NCBI RefSeq assembly: GCF_034140825.1
Contig: NC_089037.1
Coordinates: 36,733,001 to 36,797,000 of the forward strand
Origin: Oryza sativa Japonica Group
Taxonomy: Eukaryota > Streptophyta > Magnoliopsida > Poales > Poaceae
Direction of reading: 5' to 3'
Length of the DNA stretch: 64,000 nucleotides
The notes beneath the pieces were generated by a model, which was not told the origin of the DNA, made no database searches, and worked only from the letters and a program-made list of their open reading frames with translations. The position numbers were made by a program, and so were the translations under genes. Shown here one piece after another: positions 1 to 10,460 of this stretch (position 1 is the first letter of the stretch; the number at the start of each line of letters is the position of its first letter).

Positions 1-1828
1 AGGAGGAGGAGGAATCCTCTTTGAACAAGTTACGTAGCCTGACGGCGACCGGTTAACCAAACCCGCGTGATTACTGATTAGATTACCATACCAGTAATAG
101 TTTATTTACCTAGTCAGTCTAGATTACAACACAAAGACACGGTCCTGCCTCTATGCTAATGCTCGCCATTGACACCTGCTTTCTTGCTCCCATCTTCTCC
201 CCTTTCTCCCAACCACTTTTGTCTTTCCCCTCTCCCCATGTAAACACTATTACTACTAATCACACTTGTTAACACCAGCAGCTAATTCCCTTCTTCTCCA
301 CATGATGTAACTAGTCTAGACCTGGTGACTCATCGCGTTCTACTAGCTCCTTTTTACCTGTAGCTGCTGTCGGCATGGGTCCCACAGGTTTACTGCCACT
401 GCTGCCATGTTCTCACACGTGTCACCGGCCATCGCAGTGGGATGGGTACACGTGGCACCGGAAACGGCTAGTAGTCCGGCTCCCGATCGGACGGTCCATG
501 TGTGACTGATCGGCGATGGATGTTCAGCCGGCCCATGACGCCTCTGTCTGGCGGTTTTCGCGTAAGAGCAGGTACAATATACGGTTTAAGCCGGCGATAG
601 CGCATCCAACCTGGCCAAAGTGATGAGCTGGATGGAAAAAACCAGGAGAGAGGGTGTTAGCGGACGACTAAGGCCCTGTTTAAATGGGGCTAAAACTTTT
701 AAGTCCCTATCACATCAGATGTTTGGACAATAATTATAAATATTAAACGTAGACTATTAATAAAACCCATCCATAATCTTGGACTAATTTGCGAGACGAA
801 TCTATTGAGTCTAATTAATCCATAATTAGCCTATGTGATGCTACAGTAGACATTCTCTAATTATTGATTAGTTAGGCTTAAAAATTTTGTCTCGCAAATT
901 AGCTTCCATTTATGTAATTAGTTTTGTAAGTAGTCTATATTTAATACTTTAAATTAGTGTCTAAATACAGGGACTAAAGTTAAATCACTGGATCCAAACA
1001 CCACCTAAATTGTCGCCGACTACACACGAACTTCAAGAAGAAAGAAACTGTAGAAAAAGCTTATCCCATGGCTGCGTGTGGGTCTACGCGAGGCAATGCG
1101 CGGGTACAGACGGATTGGGCGTAAAAAAATGATAATCAATTCATTGGTGCTTGTGCGTATAGCCAGCAGCTGTACATACACCCATCTTCTAGTTATCTCA
1201 TAGTTATCTCTATCGCTGATGTGGTGTTTTTTACCGCCGGCAGTCGCCTGCTTTATTAAACCTGCTCTAAGGCTAAAGAGAGAAGACGGGTTCGCAACCA
1301 ATTCTAGCTACGAATCTAGACATATGTGTGTAAAAGTTTGTAACTAGAATTAGATTTTCTATGGGACAGAGTAGTATGTCTTACTGACAGGCAAAATCTA
1401 TTCTTGGTTCAACCATGTGAGGTAGCACATGTCGTTGTTCAGAAGAAAATGCATTGGCCGTTTCAATTGTTGAAAATAAAATCTTGCATAAAAAGAGATA
1501 AAATGAAGGAATGGTTTGAGCTCATTTGCTAGTTGCAGCATGGCATTCATGGGCGTGTCTTCTCCTAGATTGCTGCTATACTCAGCTTTAGTTGCTGCCC
1601 ATAGCTCAATTCTTCCAAAAAAAAATGGCCCCACTTGTCAGCCAATGCTGAACCATAGAGACGCAACCAACTCGTCACATGCATGCAGCAAAAATCCAAT
1701 TCTTGGAGTTCAGTTTGTAGTGATCATGAAGCAAAAAAATCCAACTCTGTAGTCATCTCATATCTGCACTGATCATGAAATGTGAACAGAAACCAATCAT
1801 GAATCATGTGTGCATATACAATGTGCAG
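1..1828. other. Left flank / probable intron of first glycosyltransferase gene
   Basis: No convincing exon is visible here. The sequence holds one Tourist-like MITE (672-1005) and otherwise unique AT-rich DNA. The gene at 1829 opens in the middle of its protein, so its signal-anchor exon should lie upstream. Either this stretch is a first intron of at least 1.8 kb with exon 1 outside the window, or the copy has lost exon 1. The first 30 bases are GAG/GGA rich, like the Glu-rich end of exon 1 in the downstream paralog, but I cannot place a donor there. Confidence 0.5.
672..1005. mobile_element. Tourist-like MITE (PIF/Harbinger type)
   Basis: The ends are GGCCCTGTTTAAAT and, on the opposite strand, GGTGGTGTTTGGATCC. 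It is flanked by TAA on both sides (669-671 and 1006-1008), the 3-bp target duplication usual for PIF/Harbinger MITEs. The internal palindrome GCGAGACGAATC...GTCTCGC is shared with the elements at 26702, 34822 and 46531. It has no coding capacity. Confidence 0.8.
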
Positions 1829-3314
1829 GCTCCGGCGCCGGCGTCCCCTTACGGCGACCTGGAGGAGGTGCTCCGGCGAGCGGCGACCAAGGACAGGACG
1901 GTGATCATGACGCAGATCAACCTGGCGTGGACGAAGCCGGGGTCGCTGCTGGACCTCTTCTTCGAGAGCTTCAGGCTCGGGGAGGGCGGCGTGTCGCGGC
2001 TGCTGGACCACCTGGTGATCGTCACCATGGACCCCGCGGCGTACGAGGGGTGCCAGGCGGTGCACCGCCATTGCTACTTCCTCCGCACCACCGGCGTCGA
2101 CTACCGCTCCGAGAAGATGTTCATGAGCAAGGACTACCTCGAGATGATGTGGGGTCGCAACAAGTTTCAGCAGACCATCCTTGAGCTCGGCTACAACTTC
2201 CTCTTCACGGTCAGTACTAAATTATTTTCTTCTTTTCACGCTTCAATTGCAATATATAAATTCATTTTCATGTCGTTTTCGATGCAATATACTATGTGTT
2301 CCATCGAAGTGGTGGTTGAGTTGGCCGGATTGGGCGATACATTGGCTGCTAGTGCTCTGCTTGGCTAGCTAGCTTAGCTTAGCTCTCGTGCACTACAGTT
2401 TCATCATAGTTGCTGGGCAGAAATGTCCTCGGCTAAGCAGAGACGCAGCCGATTCGAGAGAAGTTGGACTAAACCGTTTGGTTTGGACTTTGACACGTTC
2501 GTCTATACTCTACTCTACTCGTGTTGTTGTCGGCCCGGCCGTCCATTTGGATTGGAACTTGTGGCTTGTCTTTCGCGTACAGGCGACCGAAAAAACTGAA
2601 CCTGTGAAACTGAAAGATTCCGTTGAGCAAGAGGAAGCAGACACGCTCATGCCCGGTTTTCCTGGCCTGATGGCGCTCTCACTGATTGATTGCAAAATTC
2701 AGAGAATGACTTGCGAATTGCATACTAATCCAGGAGTACAATTAATCCAATCAATGGCTGAATGAACAGTAAACTGGAAAAGGATTGCACTGACAGTAAT
2801 TAATTAATCCATATGAATGCATTTGCAGGATGTGGACGTGATGTGGTTCAGGGACCCGTTCAGGCACATATCAATGGGAGCAGACATCGCCATCTCCAGC
2901 GACGTGTTCATCGGCGACCCCTACAGCCTCGGCAACTTCCCCAATGGCGGCTTCCTGTTCGTGCGATCCAACGACAAGACCCTCGATTTCTACCGGAGTT
3001 GGCAGCAAGGGAGGTGGCGATTCTTCGGGAAGCACGAGCAGGACGTGTTCAACCTGATCAAGCACGAGCAGCAGGCGAAGCTGGGCATCGCCATCCAGTT
3101 CCTCGACACCACCTACATCAGTGGCTTCTGTCAGCTCAGCAAGGATCTGAACAAGATCTGCACGCTCCATGCCAACTGCTGTGTTGGCCTCGGCGCCAAG
3201 ATGCACGACCTCCGAGGCGTCCTCGACGTCTGGAGGAACTACACGGCGGCGCCGCCCGACGAGCGGCGCTCGGGCAAGTTCCAGTGGAAGCTCCCCGGCA
3301 TCTGCATCCACTGA
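1829..3314 (+). CDS. Nucleotide-diphospho-sugar transferase (PF03407, At4g15970-like), 5' exon missing
   Basis: Two exons are seen: 1829-2209 (127 codons, phase 0 at both ends) and 2829-3314 (161 codons plus TGA), split by a 619-bp GT-AG intron. The second exon opens with DVDVMWFRDPF, holding the D-x-D metal/sugar-nucleotide motif. NFPNGGFLFVRS and HANCCVG, conserved in the downstream paralog, are also present. The family is placed with plant GT77-type Golgi transferases; donor and acceptor of this clade are not established. The cytosolic tail, membrane anchor and stem found in the paralog at 12658 are absent from the window, so the record is 5' partial. It is tandem and co-oriented with that paralog, which points to local duplication. 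The acceptor before 1829 (tgtgcag) fixes the start of the visible coding part. The reading frame is intact, so there is no sign of a pseudogene other than the missing exon. Confidence 0.85.
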
Positions 3315-3357
3315 TCGATCGATCGATCATATGTTCATATGCATATACACGCAGCGT

Positions 3358-3657
3358 TCAGCATTGCTGGATTGCCTTGGCTGCTTGGTTAATTTAGCTA
3401 GGCGATCGCTCGACTGCAGGCCGGTTAATTTCTCGAGCTGCCAAATTCTTTCTCCTCAATTATTAGTTGCGCCGATTCTTTTTGTCAAGTTAGGAAAATC
3501 TATATATTAAGTTATTACATCATATATTTATACGTACGTACGTACGTACGTATGTATACAGATTAATTCTAGCATGCTTGTATCCCGGAGCTCCTCTGTA
3601 AAGATAAAAGAATGCATCAGCTTTGCATCAATCATCAAGCATGTGTCCAGGCTATTA
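3358..3657. repeat. Direct repeat copy A: 3' flank of the first transferase gene
   Basis: About 300 bp starting 44 bp after the stop codon and including a (TACG)n run is found again at 6023-6316 with only scattered substitutions and small gaps. It probably covers the 3' UTR and polyadenylation region. The two copies bracket 2.37 kb of AT-rich repeats. Confidence 0.85.
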
Positions 3658-5640
3658 TCTACCTATCTATTATATCTATTATATTATATTATATAAAGAC
3701 AGCTTTGAAAGGAGGCACCACGTTCGCTGTTGAGACTAGAAATTCTCACGTTAATTGAATAAAAAGAAAAAGAAGAAAAGGAGAGTCCAAGTAAAAGTAC
3801 AATTTAAAAATAGTTAAAATTTGAAATTAAAAATAAACAATATTGAAAGAAGTTTTCATATAAGAACCCAATAAACCCAATAAGAGGTTAATCAAAATTC
3901 GAAATAAAATAAAATAAAATCCAAAATTAGAAAAGGAAAGGAGAAGTTTCCATATAAGAACCCAATACGAGATTAATCAAAATTCGAAATAAAAATAAAA
4001 TAAAATTCAAAATTAGAAAAGAAAATGAGAGTCCAAGTAGAAATACAATTTAAAAATAGCTTAAATTCAGAATTAAAAATAAGCAATATTGAATGAAGTT
4101 TCCATATAAGAACCGAATACGAGATTAATCAAAATTCGAAATAAAATAAAATAAAATCCAAAATTAGAAAAGAAAAGAAGAGTCCAAGTAGGAATACAAT
4201 TTAAAAATAGCTGAAATTCGGAATTAAAAATAAGAAATATTAAAAGAAGAGTGCATATAAGAACCCAATACGAGATTAATTAAAATTCAGAATAAATAAA
4301 TAAATCCGAAATTAGCAAAAGAAAATAAAGAAGAGTCCAAGTATAAATACAATTTAAAATTAGCTGAAACAATTTCAGTTATTTCAAAATTGTATTCCTA
4401 CTCGAACACTCTTTTAATTTTTGTAATTTTCGATGTTATTTTATTTTTTATTTGAAATTTTAACTAATCTCGTATTGGATTCTTATATGGATTCTTCTTT
4501 CAATATTGCTTATTTTTAATTTCGAATTTCAGCTAATTTTAAATTGTATTCCTACTTGAACTCTTTATTTATTTTCTTTTGCTAATTTCGGGTTTGTTTT
4601 TATTTTTATTCCGAATTTTAATTAATCTCGTACTGGGTTCTTATATGGACTCTTCTTTTAATATTCTTTATTTTTAATTCTGAATTTCAGCTACGTTAAT
4701 CGAAGAAAAAGAAAAAAAAGAAGAGTCGAAGTAGAAGTACAATTTAAAAATAGCTAAAATTCTGAATTTAAAATAAACAATATTGAAAGAAGTTTTCATA
4801 TAAGAACCCAATAAGAGATTAATCAAAATTCGAAATAAAATAAAATAAAATCTAAAATTAGAAAAGGAAAGGAGAAGTTTCCATATAAGAACCCAATACG
4901 AGATTAATCAAAATTCAAAATAAAAATAAAATAAAATTCAAAATTAGAAAAGAAAATGAGATTCCAAGTAGAAATACAATTTAAAAATAGCTGAAATTCA
5001 GAATTAAAAATAAGCAATATTGAAATAAGTTTTCATATAAGAACCGAATACGAGATTAATCAAAATTCAAAATAAAATAAAATAAAAACCAAAATTAGAA
5101 AAGAAAAGGAGAGTCCAAGTAGGAATACAATTTAAAAATAGCTGAAATTCGGAATTAAAAATAAGAAATATTAAAAGAAGAATCCATATAAGAACCTAAT
5201 ACGAGATTAATTAAAATTCAGAATAAAAATAAAAATAAATCCGAAATTAGCAAAAGAAAATAAAGAAGAGTCCAAGTAGGAATACAATTTAAAATTAACT
5301 GAAACTCAGAATTAAAAATAAGCAATATTGAAAGAAGAATCCATATAAGAACCCGATACGAGATTAATTAAAATTTCGAATAAAAAATATAATAATATCT
5401 AAAATTAGAAAAAATTAAAAGAGAGTTCAAGTAGAAATACAATTATGAAACAACTGAAATTGAAAATTAAAAATAAAAACATTAAAAGAACACAATACGA
5501 TATCAACTATTTTTTTTAAAAAAAGTAAATTCTGAAATTAGAAAAAAAAAAGATTTCAATTATGAATAAAATTTATAAATAACTAAAATTTTTGATAAAA
5601 ATAAAGACTATTGAAAGAAAAGACCATCTAAAACACATGA
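3658..5640. repeat. AT-rich ~150-bp tandem array with higher-order and inverted structure
   Basis: Units of about 150 bp carry, in order, TCCAAGTAGGAATACAATTT, AATAGCTGAAATTCGGAATT, CATATAAGAACCCAATACGA and a run of AAATA/AAAATA. A block from about 3780 to 4370 recurs at about 4722 to 5330 with a constant offset near 942 bp. Between them, about 4371-4690 carries the same units in reverse orientation. The right edge (about 5340-5640) is more diverged. Nothing codes for protein. The array could be the body of an unclassified non-autonomous element or a local satellite. Confidence 0.75.
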
Positions 5641-6022
5641 CGAGATAAATTAAATAACATGCCTATAAATGAGTAGAGTTGGTGGCGGTTGATACGCCAT
5701 ATAAAAATTGTTAATAAAACACCAAATAGAATCCTAATGACGATTAAAAAGAAGGACGTCAGGCAGGCCGTGAAGCAAACATGAAAGGCGGTTGCCGGGA
5801 CTTCTAGAAAGTTAAAAAAAAAACAACATTGATAATCATATTCGAATTTTAAAATCTCAATGACAATAAAAAGGAGAAGCAGCGGGCGGGGTGTGTAAGA
5901 GTATAGTTGCAGAGCCGCTGACGGTTGACGGGACTTCTAGAAAATAAAAAATGAATTGCAACAATAGTTATGTTCGATTTTTAGAATCACGGTATAAAAA
6001 GTAGGCGGCGGACGGGCGTTGA
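5641..6022. repeat. Short diverged tandem pair
   Basis: Two related segments follow the AT-rich array. Each starts with GGGACTTCTAGAAA (near 5798 and 5931), continues through an A-rich stretch, and ends in ATAAAAAG followed by a GGCGG/GCGGG-rich tail. They run up to the second copy of the duplicated 3' flank. I see no coding potential. Confidence 0.5.
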
Positions 6023-6316
6023 TCAGCATTGCTGGATCGGATTGCCTTGGTTGCTTGGTTAGCTAGGCGATCGCTCGTCTGCAGGCCGGTTAATTTCTCG
6101 AGCTGCCAAATTCTTTCTCCTCAATTATTAGTTGCGCCGATTCTTTTTGTCAAGTTAGGAAAATCTATATATTAAGTTATTACACCATATATTTATACCT
6201 ACGTACGTATGTATAAAAATTAATTCTAGCATATGCTTGTATCCTGGAGCTCCCTCTGTAAAGATAAAAGAGTGCATCAGCTTGCATCAACCATCAAGCA
6301 TGTGTCCAGACTATTT
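6023..6316. repeat. Direct repeat copy B of the first transferase gene's 3' flank
   Basis: This is the second copy of the 3358-3657 sequence. It starts at the same TCAGCATTGCTGG and ends at the same TGTGTCCAG. It differs by point changes, a shorter TACG run and a few small indels. No coding exon accompanies it, so it is not a second gene copy. Confidence 0.85.
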
Positions 6317-6553
6317 TTTTCTTCTATTTCTGGATTCAAAAGTTAGTTTATCCCAAGATATTTATGCGGCGCTGGTGGCAACACTGAATTACTCAACCAT
6401 ATGTAGTGGGCCTAACTTTACGGTCTTAACACTGTGCCTCTGATTAAGGCCGTAAAGTTCATACGGGCCATACATCGTTAAAGGCTGCTGCTTTGAGGAA
6501 TAAATGGGCCGGAACAAAATGATAAAATAAATGGGCCGGTACTCCGTTATTGA

Positions 6554-6735
6554 GGGTCTGTTCACTTTGATGCCATTTTCAATCACATCATTTTTTTTTG
6601 GCAAAGTTACCAAAAACATATCTACATTTAGTTTGTTGCAAAATTTGATCAATACATAAGAAATCCTGCCAAAATTTTAGAATGGCATTGCCAAAAATTG
6701 GTAAGGTTTATTTTGACTACAATCTGAATAGGTCC
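6554..6735. mobile_element. Degenerate MITE
   Basis: The left end GGGTCTGTTCACTTTGATGCC resembles the better preserved element at 33867-34053. The interior has the same CCAAAATTTTGG-type palindromes. The right end (near GAATAGGTCC) is diverged and no clean target duplication is visible. The class is inferred from similarity to 33867. Confidence 0.5.
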
Positions 6736-7061
6736 AGAGACCGAAAATAAAGGGTTCAAACACTTGCATAATCTTTTTTATTTCTGAAAACCCAAAAGGC
6801 TAAAATAAATTTCAGCTTCGTGGAATAAATGGGCCAGGATAAGAGGGTAGCATTCTCACACTGTTCTATTGCCTGAAAACCCAAAAGGCCACATCCCAAT
6901 TAGTCTCGACAAAGAATAGGCTCAGGGGCTCAGGGCCCGAGCAGGCCAGAAGTTTCTATAAGTCATGGTTCCATACGGCCCAGCACACATACTGAACAAG
7001 CTTTCGGGCCTAAAAGGGACCAGTTGCATATAAACTTAAGAGAAGCCCAATAAGAAGATCA

Positions 7062-7249
7062 GGGTTGTTTGGATCTTTACTAATATTGCCATAACTCATT
7101 CTAGACAAGTATGGTAAAATTAGATAAAGATTAAGTCTATGATATGCGAGACAAGATAAAAAAGTATAGGTAAGCCACAACTATAGCAATGAACCAAACA
7201 CAAGTCTAAAGAGGTGTGGCAAGTTGAAGCATTGAACCAAATAACAACC
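7062..7249. mobile_element. Short TIR element (MITE)
   Basis: The ends GGGTTGTTTGGATC and GAACCAAATAACAACC are inverted repeats of each other with few mismatches, enclosing 188 bp of AT-rich non-coding DNA with further internal complementarity. Flanking bases TCA and TCT could be a decayed 3-bp target duplication. It is probably Tourist-like. Confidence 0.6.
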
Positions 7250-8689
7250 TCTAATACAGGTTGAATACATGGTTTGATGGAACATGGATGTGAACATCAC
7301 ATAAAAACAAACAAATAACATAGGTCTAAAGATTACCCAGGGTAAAAACAATTATGGATATCATATTCATCTAGTTCCAAAAATATGGATGAAATTCAAT
7401 TATAGTTGGAGGAATTAATATTCAATCTCAATGCAGTCTCCAGCATTTTCAGTTGCAATTTTCCATTGATCCTTGGCAACTGTCTGAAGTCTGCAACTCT
7501 GAACTGGATGTTTCGTCGTTTCCGGGCAACAGAGAGGTCCCTTGTCAGTGACCATTCCGATTGTCGCTCTCCAACAGGGACGGAAACAAGGACAGATGAT
7601 CTGAAAGTACCACTGTTGGGAAGATGGTCTATGATTCTATACAACTAATATCGACGTTACCTTCACCTAATTTTGCTGTACTTTCACCATGGACCATTAT
7701 GCTAATAGATGAGTGATTAATAAACAAGTACTAGTACTCCTACTCCGGTCCTAACTCCTCCTTAAATGCAGCATATGTGCATACTGCCGGCTGCTCTCTA
7801 CTGTTCAAACTGGGGACATCACACATGCCCTGCAGCTAGCGGCCATGAACCAAATTCTGGCAGAATCTGTCACTGCATAGTTGCATGATCAACGGGGTAA
7901 TTAGCTAGCTACTCAGTACTGACTTCCCCTGCCTGTAAGTAAAAGTTGAGTAATCCCTCCATTTGAAAATATAAATATTTCTGATTGTGCAACTAGACGA
8001 ATAAGCATTCCTGGCTATTTACTTGACAATGTTTATACTATTTTGGAAAGAAGTACTCCGTACTAACTAATGGAGCATATGCATATATGGATGGTAAGAG
8101 TGATTGGCCACCTAACTTAATCGTCGGATGGGTATGGATGTGATGTTCATATCTTAGTTTATTCTTGACCTGAAAATGATATACAACGGCTACCAGGGGA
8201 ACGTGAGTGTCATTAACCGATTAAATCTCTCGATGGAAAGTTAATTCTAGAACAAGTTAACAACATAAGTACATATTGTCATATGGTACATATGCTTTTT
8301 GTTGGAAGGATTTCTGTACGTACACCTGATGCAACCAATCTGCAGCTGATCTAATGCTTACTAGTAACAAGTTTGTATAAACATATATGAGTGAATCTTA
8401 TCATAATTTAAATAATAGATTGTTACTTATTACTCCACTGCTGGCCATTTAAATATAATAGTTGGTATAAACATATTGGAGTATGAGTCGATAATGACCA
8501 TACCAGGCAGTCGCCACTGTTGGCCAACAGTATAAATGCGATGATCAATCGATTAGCGGAAAAGTCTTCCCAACCCAAATCCCAGCTAAACTCCCTTCTA
8601 TTAATATAACGTTAATCAATCTATTTGGTCGTTTGAAAAATGTTATGGTCTTTCATTTTATTCACCTTTCTAACTCTAATCGGCTAAGT
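7250..8689. other. Intergenic, no gene seen
   Basis: A small region at 7400-7650 is open on both strands for about 80 codons. It shows no recognisable domain or splice context, and I do not call it a gene. The rest is AT-rich unique DNA with CCCTCC/AGTACTCC fragments near 7955 and 8055 that may be remnants of a Stowaway-like MITE. Confidence 0.5.
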
Positions 8690-9262
8690 AAGTTTGATAA
8701 GTAGAGAACTCCTTAGACTAAGCTTAAGTGCAAAGATAAAATCATGGTCTCTCATTTTAGTCACCTTTCTAATTAGATAATTAAGTTTGCTAAGGCCCCT
8801 TTGAATCGCAGGATTGAGAAAACGTAGGAATAGGAAAAACGTAGGATTTTGATAGGAATGTAAGTATAAAATAGAGGATTGCAAAACACAGGAATGACCG
8901 TTTAATTGAACCATAGGAAAAACACATGAATTGGATGAGAGAGATAGACTCAAAGGAAAGTTAGCAAGAGGTTGAAGGTCTTGCTAAATTTCCTCCAAAA
9001 TCTCTATAGAATTGTCCATTCCATAGGAATTTCAAAGGATTAGATAGGATTCAATCCTTTGTTTTAAAGGGCTTCATAGGAAATTTTCCTATAGGATTGA
9101 AATCCTCTAAAATTCTTATGTTTTTCCTCTAAATCAAAGGGGCCATAAGTAGAAAATCCTTAGATTAAGCTTAAGTGTCAGGATAATATATAGTATTGTA
9201 TAATTGGCTAATTAAGTTTGGGAAGTAGAGAGCTCCTTAGACTAAGCTTAAGTGTCAGGATC
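8690..9262. repeat. Three related ~45-bp segments, one split by a MITE
   Basis: The motif AAGTTTG-TAAGTAGAGA-CTCCTTAGACTAAGCTTAAGTG occurs near 8690, 8785/9146 and 9210. The middle copy is interrupted exactly at TAA by the element at 8793-9145. The other two copies therefore show the pre-insertion sequence. Confidence 0.7.
8793..9145. mobile_element. MITE with GGCCCCTTTGA ends
   Basis: The ends are GGCCCCTTTGAATC and ATCAAAGGGGCC(A). TAA lies on both sides (8790-8792, 9146-9148), and comparison with the neighbouring uninterrupted repeat copies confirms TAA as the duplicated target. The interior has AGGATT / AATCCT inverted segments. The TAA target suggests the Tourist (PIF/Harbinger) group. 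It is non-coding. Confidence 0.75.
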
Positions 9263-9313
9263 GGGTTAGGAGCTAGCACGGAGAAATTAATCAACCCTAA
9301 TTCAAATGCCATA

Positions 9314-10457
9314 TACTGGTAGAGAAACCATCTTTAGTCGGTCGACCCATATCCACAATAGTCCCGGTTCCATTAAAAACCGGGACTAAAAATGATTTTT
9401 AGTCCCGGTTAATAAGAGGAAGATCTTTAGTCCCGGTTGTTGTTACCAACCGGGACTAAAGATCATCTTTAGTCCCGGTTGGTAACTCCAACCGGGACTA
9501 AAGATGATTTTTAGTCCCGGTTGATTCCATGTCAGGCTGTGTCAGGGCTCTATGATCTTTAGTCCCGGTTAGTAACACCAACCGGGACTAAAAACCTATT
9601 TTTAGTCCCGGTTGGTATTACTAACCGGGAATAAAAATCAAAACACACTATATAATCCATAGTACCGATCCTCTTTTCCCGTCCACACAACAAACTCCTC
9701 CCTCTATCTCTTTTTTTCCTCTCTAACTTCTTATCTCTTTCCTTATCTCTAACTCCCCTCCTCTCCTTCCTTTTTTCCTTCACCACAGTGCAGGCGGCCG
9801 GCGCGGAGGCGGCGACGCAGGGGACGGCGCGGAGGCGGCCTGCATGGCGGCCGGCGCGGCAGCGCGGGGGGCCACGCGGCGGCGGCGGTGGGCGGCCGGC
9901 GCGGCGGCGGGGGAGGCCGCGCGGAGGCGGCGGCTGCGGTGGGCGGCCGCTCGGCGGCAACCGGCGCGGCGCTGGCCGGCCGGCGTGGAGGGGAGGAGGG
10001 GAGGCGGCAGTGGCCGCCGGCCGGATTTTTTTTCTTTTTTTTTGAGATGTGAATCTGTGATGTATTTTTGTGTGAGATGTGAATCTGTGATGAATTTTTT
10101 AGAACCCTGTGATGTAATTTTTTTAAGAGTTGGTAATGTATTTGGAGATGATTTGTTTGAGGATTTGGAGATGTTCTGTAATATGTGATGATTTGGATAT
10201 GGGAGGGGATGGTGTGAAATCAATATTCAATATTAAAAGCAGAAAAAAAAAGAAAAAATATCTTTAGTCCCGGTTGGTGTTATCAACCGGGACTAAAGAT
10301 GCTCCCATCTTTAGTCCCGGTTGGTAAAGATTGATTTTTAGTCCCGGTTATTTGAACCGGGACTAAAGATAGCGATCTTTAGTCCCGGATTCGTAGTCCC
10401 CAACCGGGACTACAGGGGGGTTACGAAACGGGACTAAAAAGCATTTCTCCACCAGTG
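9314..10457. mobile_element. Non-autonomous CACTA (En/Spm) element
   Basis: The right end reads CACTGGTGGAGAAATGC on the minus strand and the left end is TACTGGTAGAGAAACC, a diverged CACTA-type inverted terminal repeat. ATA flanks both ends (9311-9313, 10458-10460), fitting the 3-bp target duplication of CACTA elements. Both subterminal regions hold many inverted AGTCCCGGTT / AACCGGGACT units that fold into short hairpins, as in transposase-binding subterminal repeats. The centre (9640-10240) has a TATATAAT-like box, a CT-rich leader, a GC-rich (GGCGGC)n block at 9788-10025 and an AT-rich tail. No transposase is present. Confidence 0.85.
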
Positions 10458-10460
10458 ATA

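Noticed and set aside
3658-5640. CRISPR-like or rolling-circle element reading of the AT-rich array
   Set aside because: Units are contiguous ~150-bp repeats without spacers, so not a CRISPR. The 5'/3' Helitron ends and hairpin were looked for near 3660 and 6020 but are not convincing.
7396-7648. About 80 codons open on both strands at 7396-7648
   Set aside because: No family, no splice sites that fit, no neighbouring exons. Possibly an old gene fragment, but unsupported.
9559-10223. Several 85-147-codon frames in 9559-10223
   Set aside because: They fall in the GC-rich core and subterminal repeats of the CACTA element. Composition alone keeps them open and no domain is visible.
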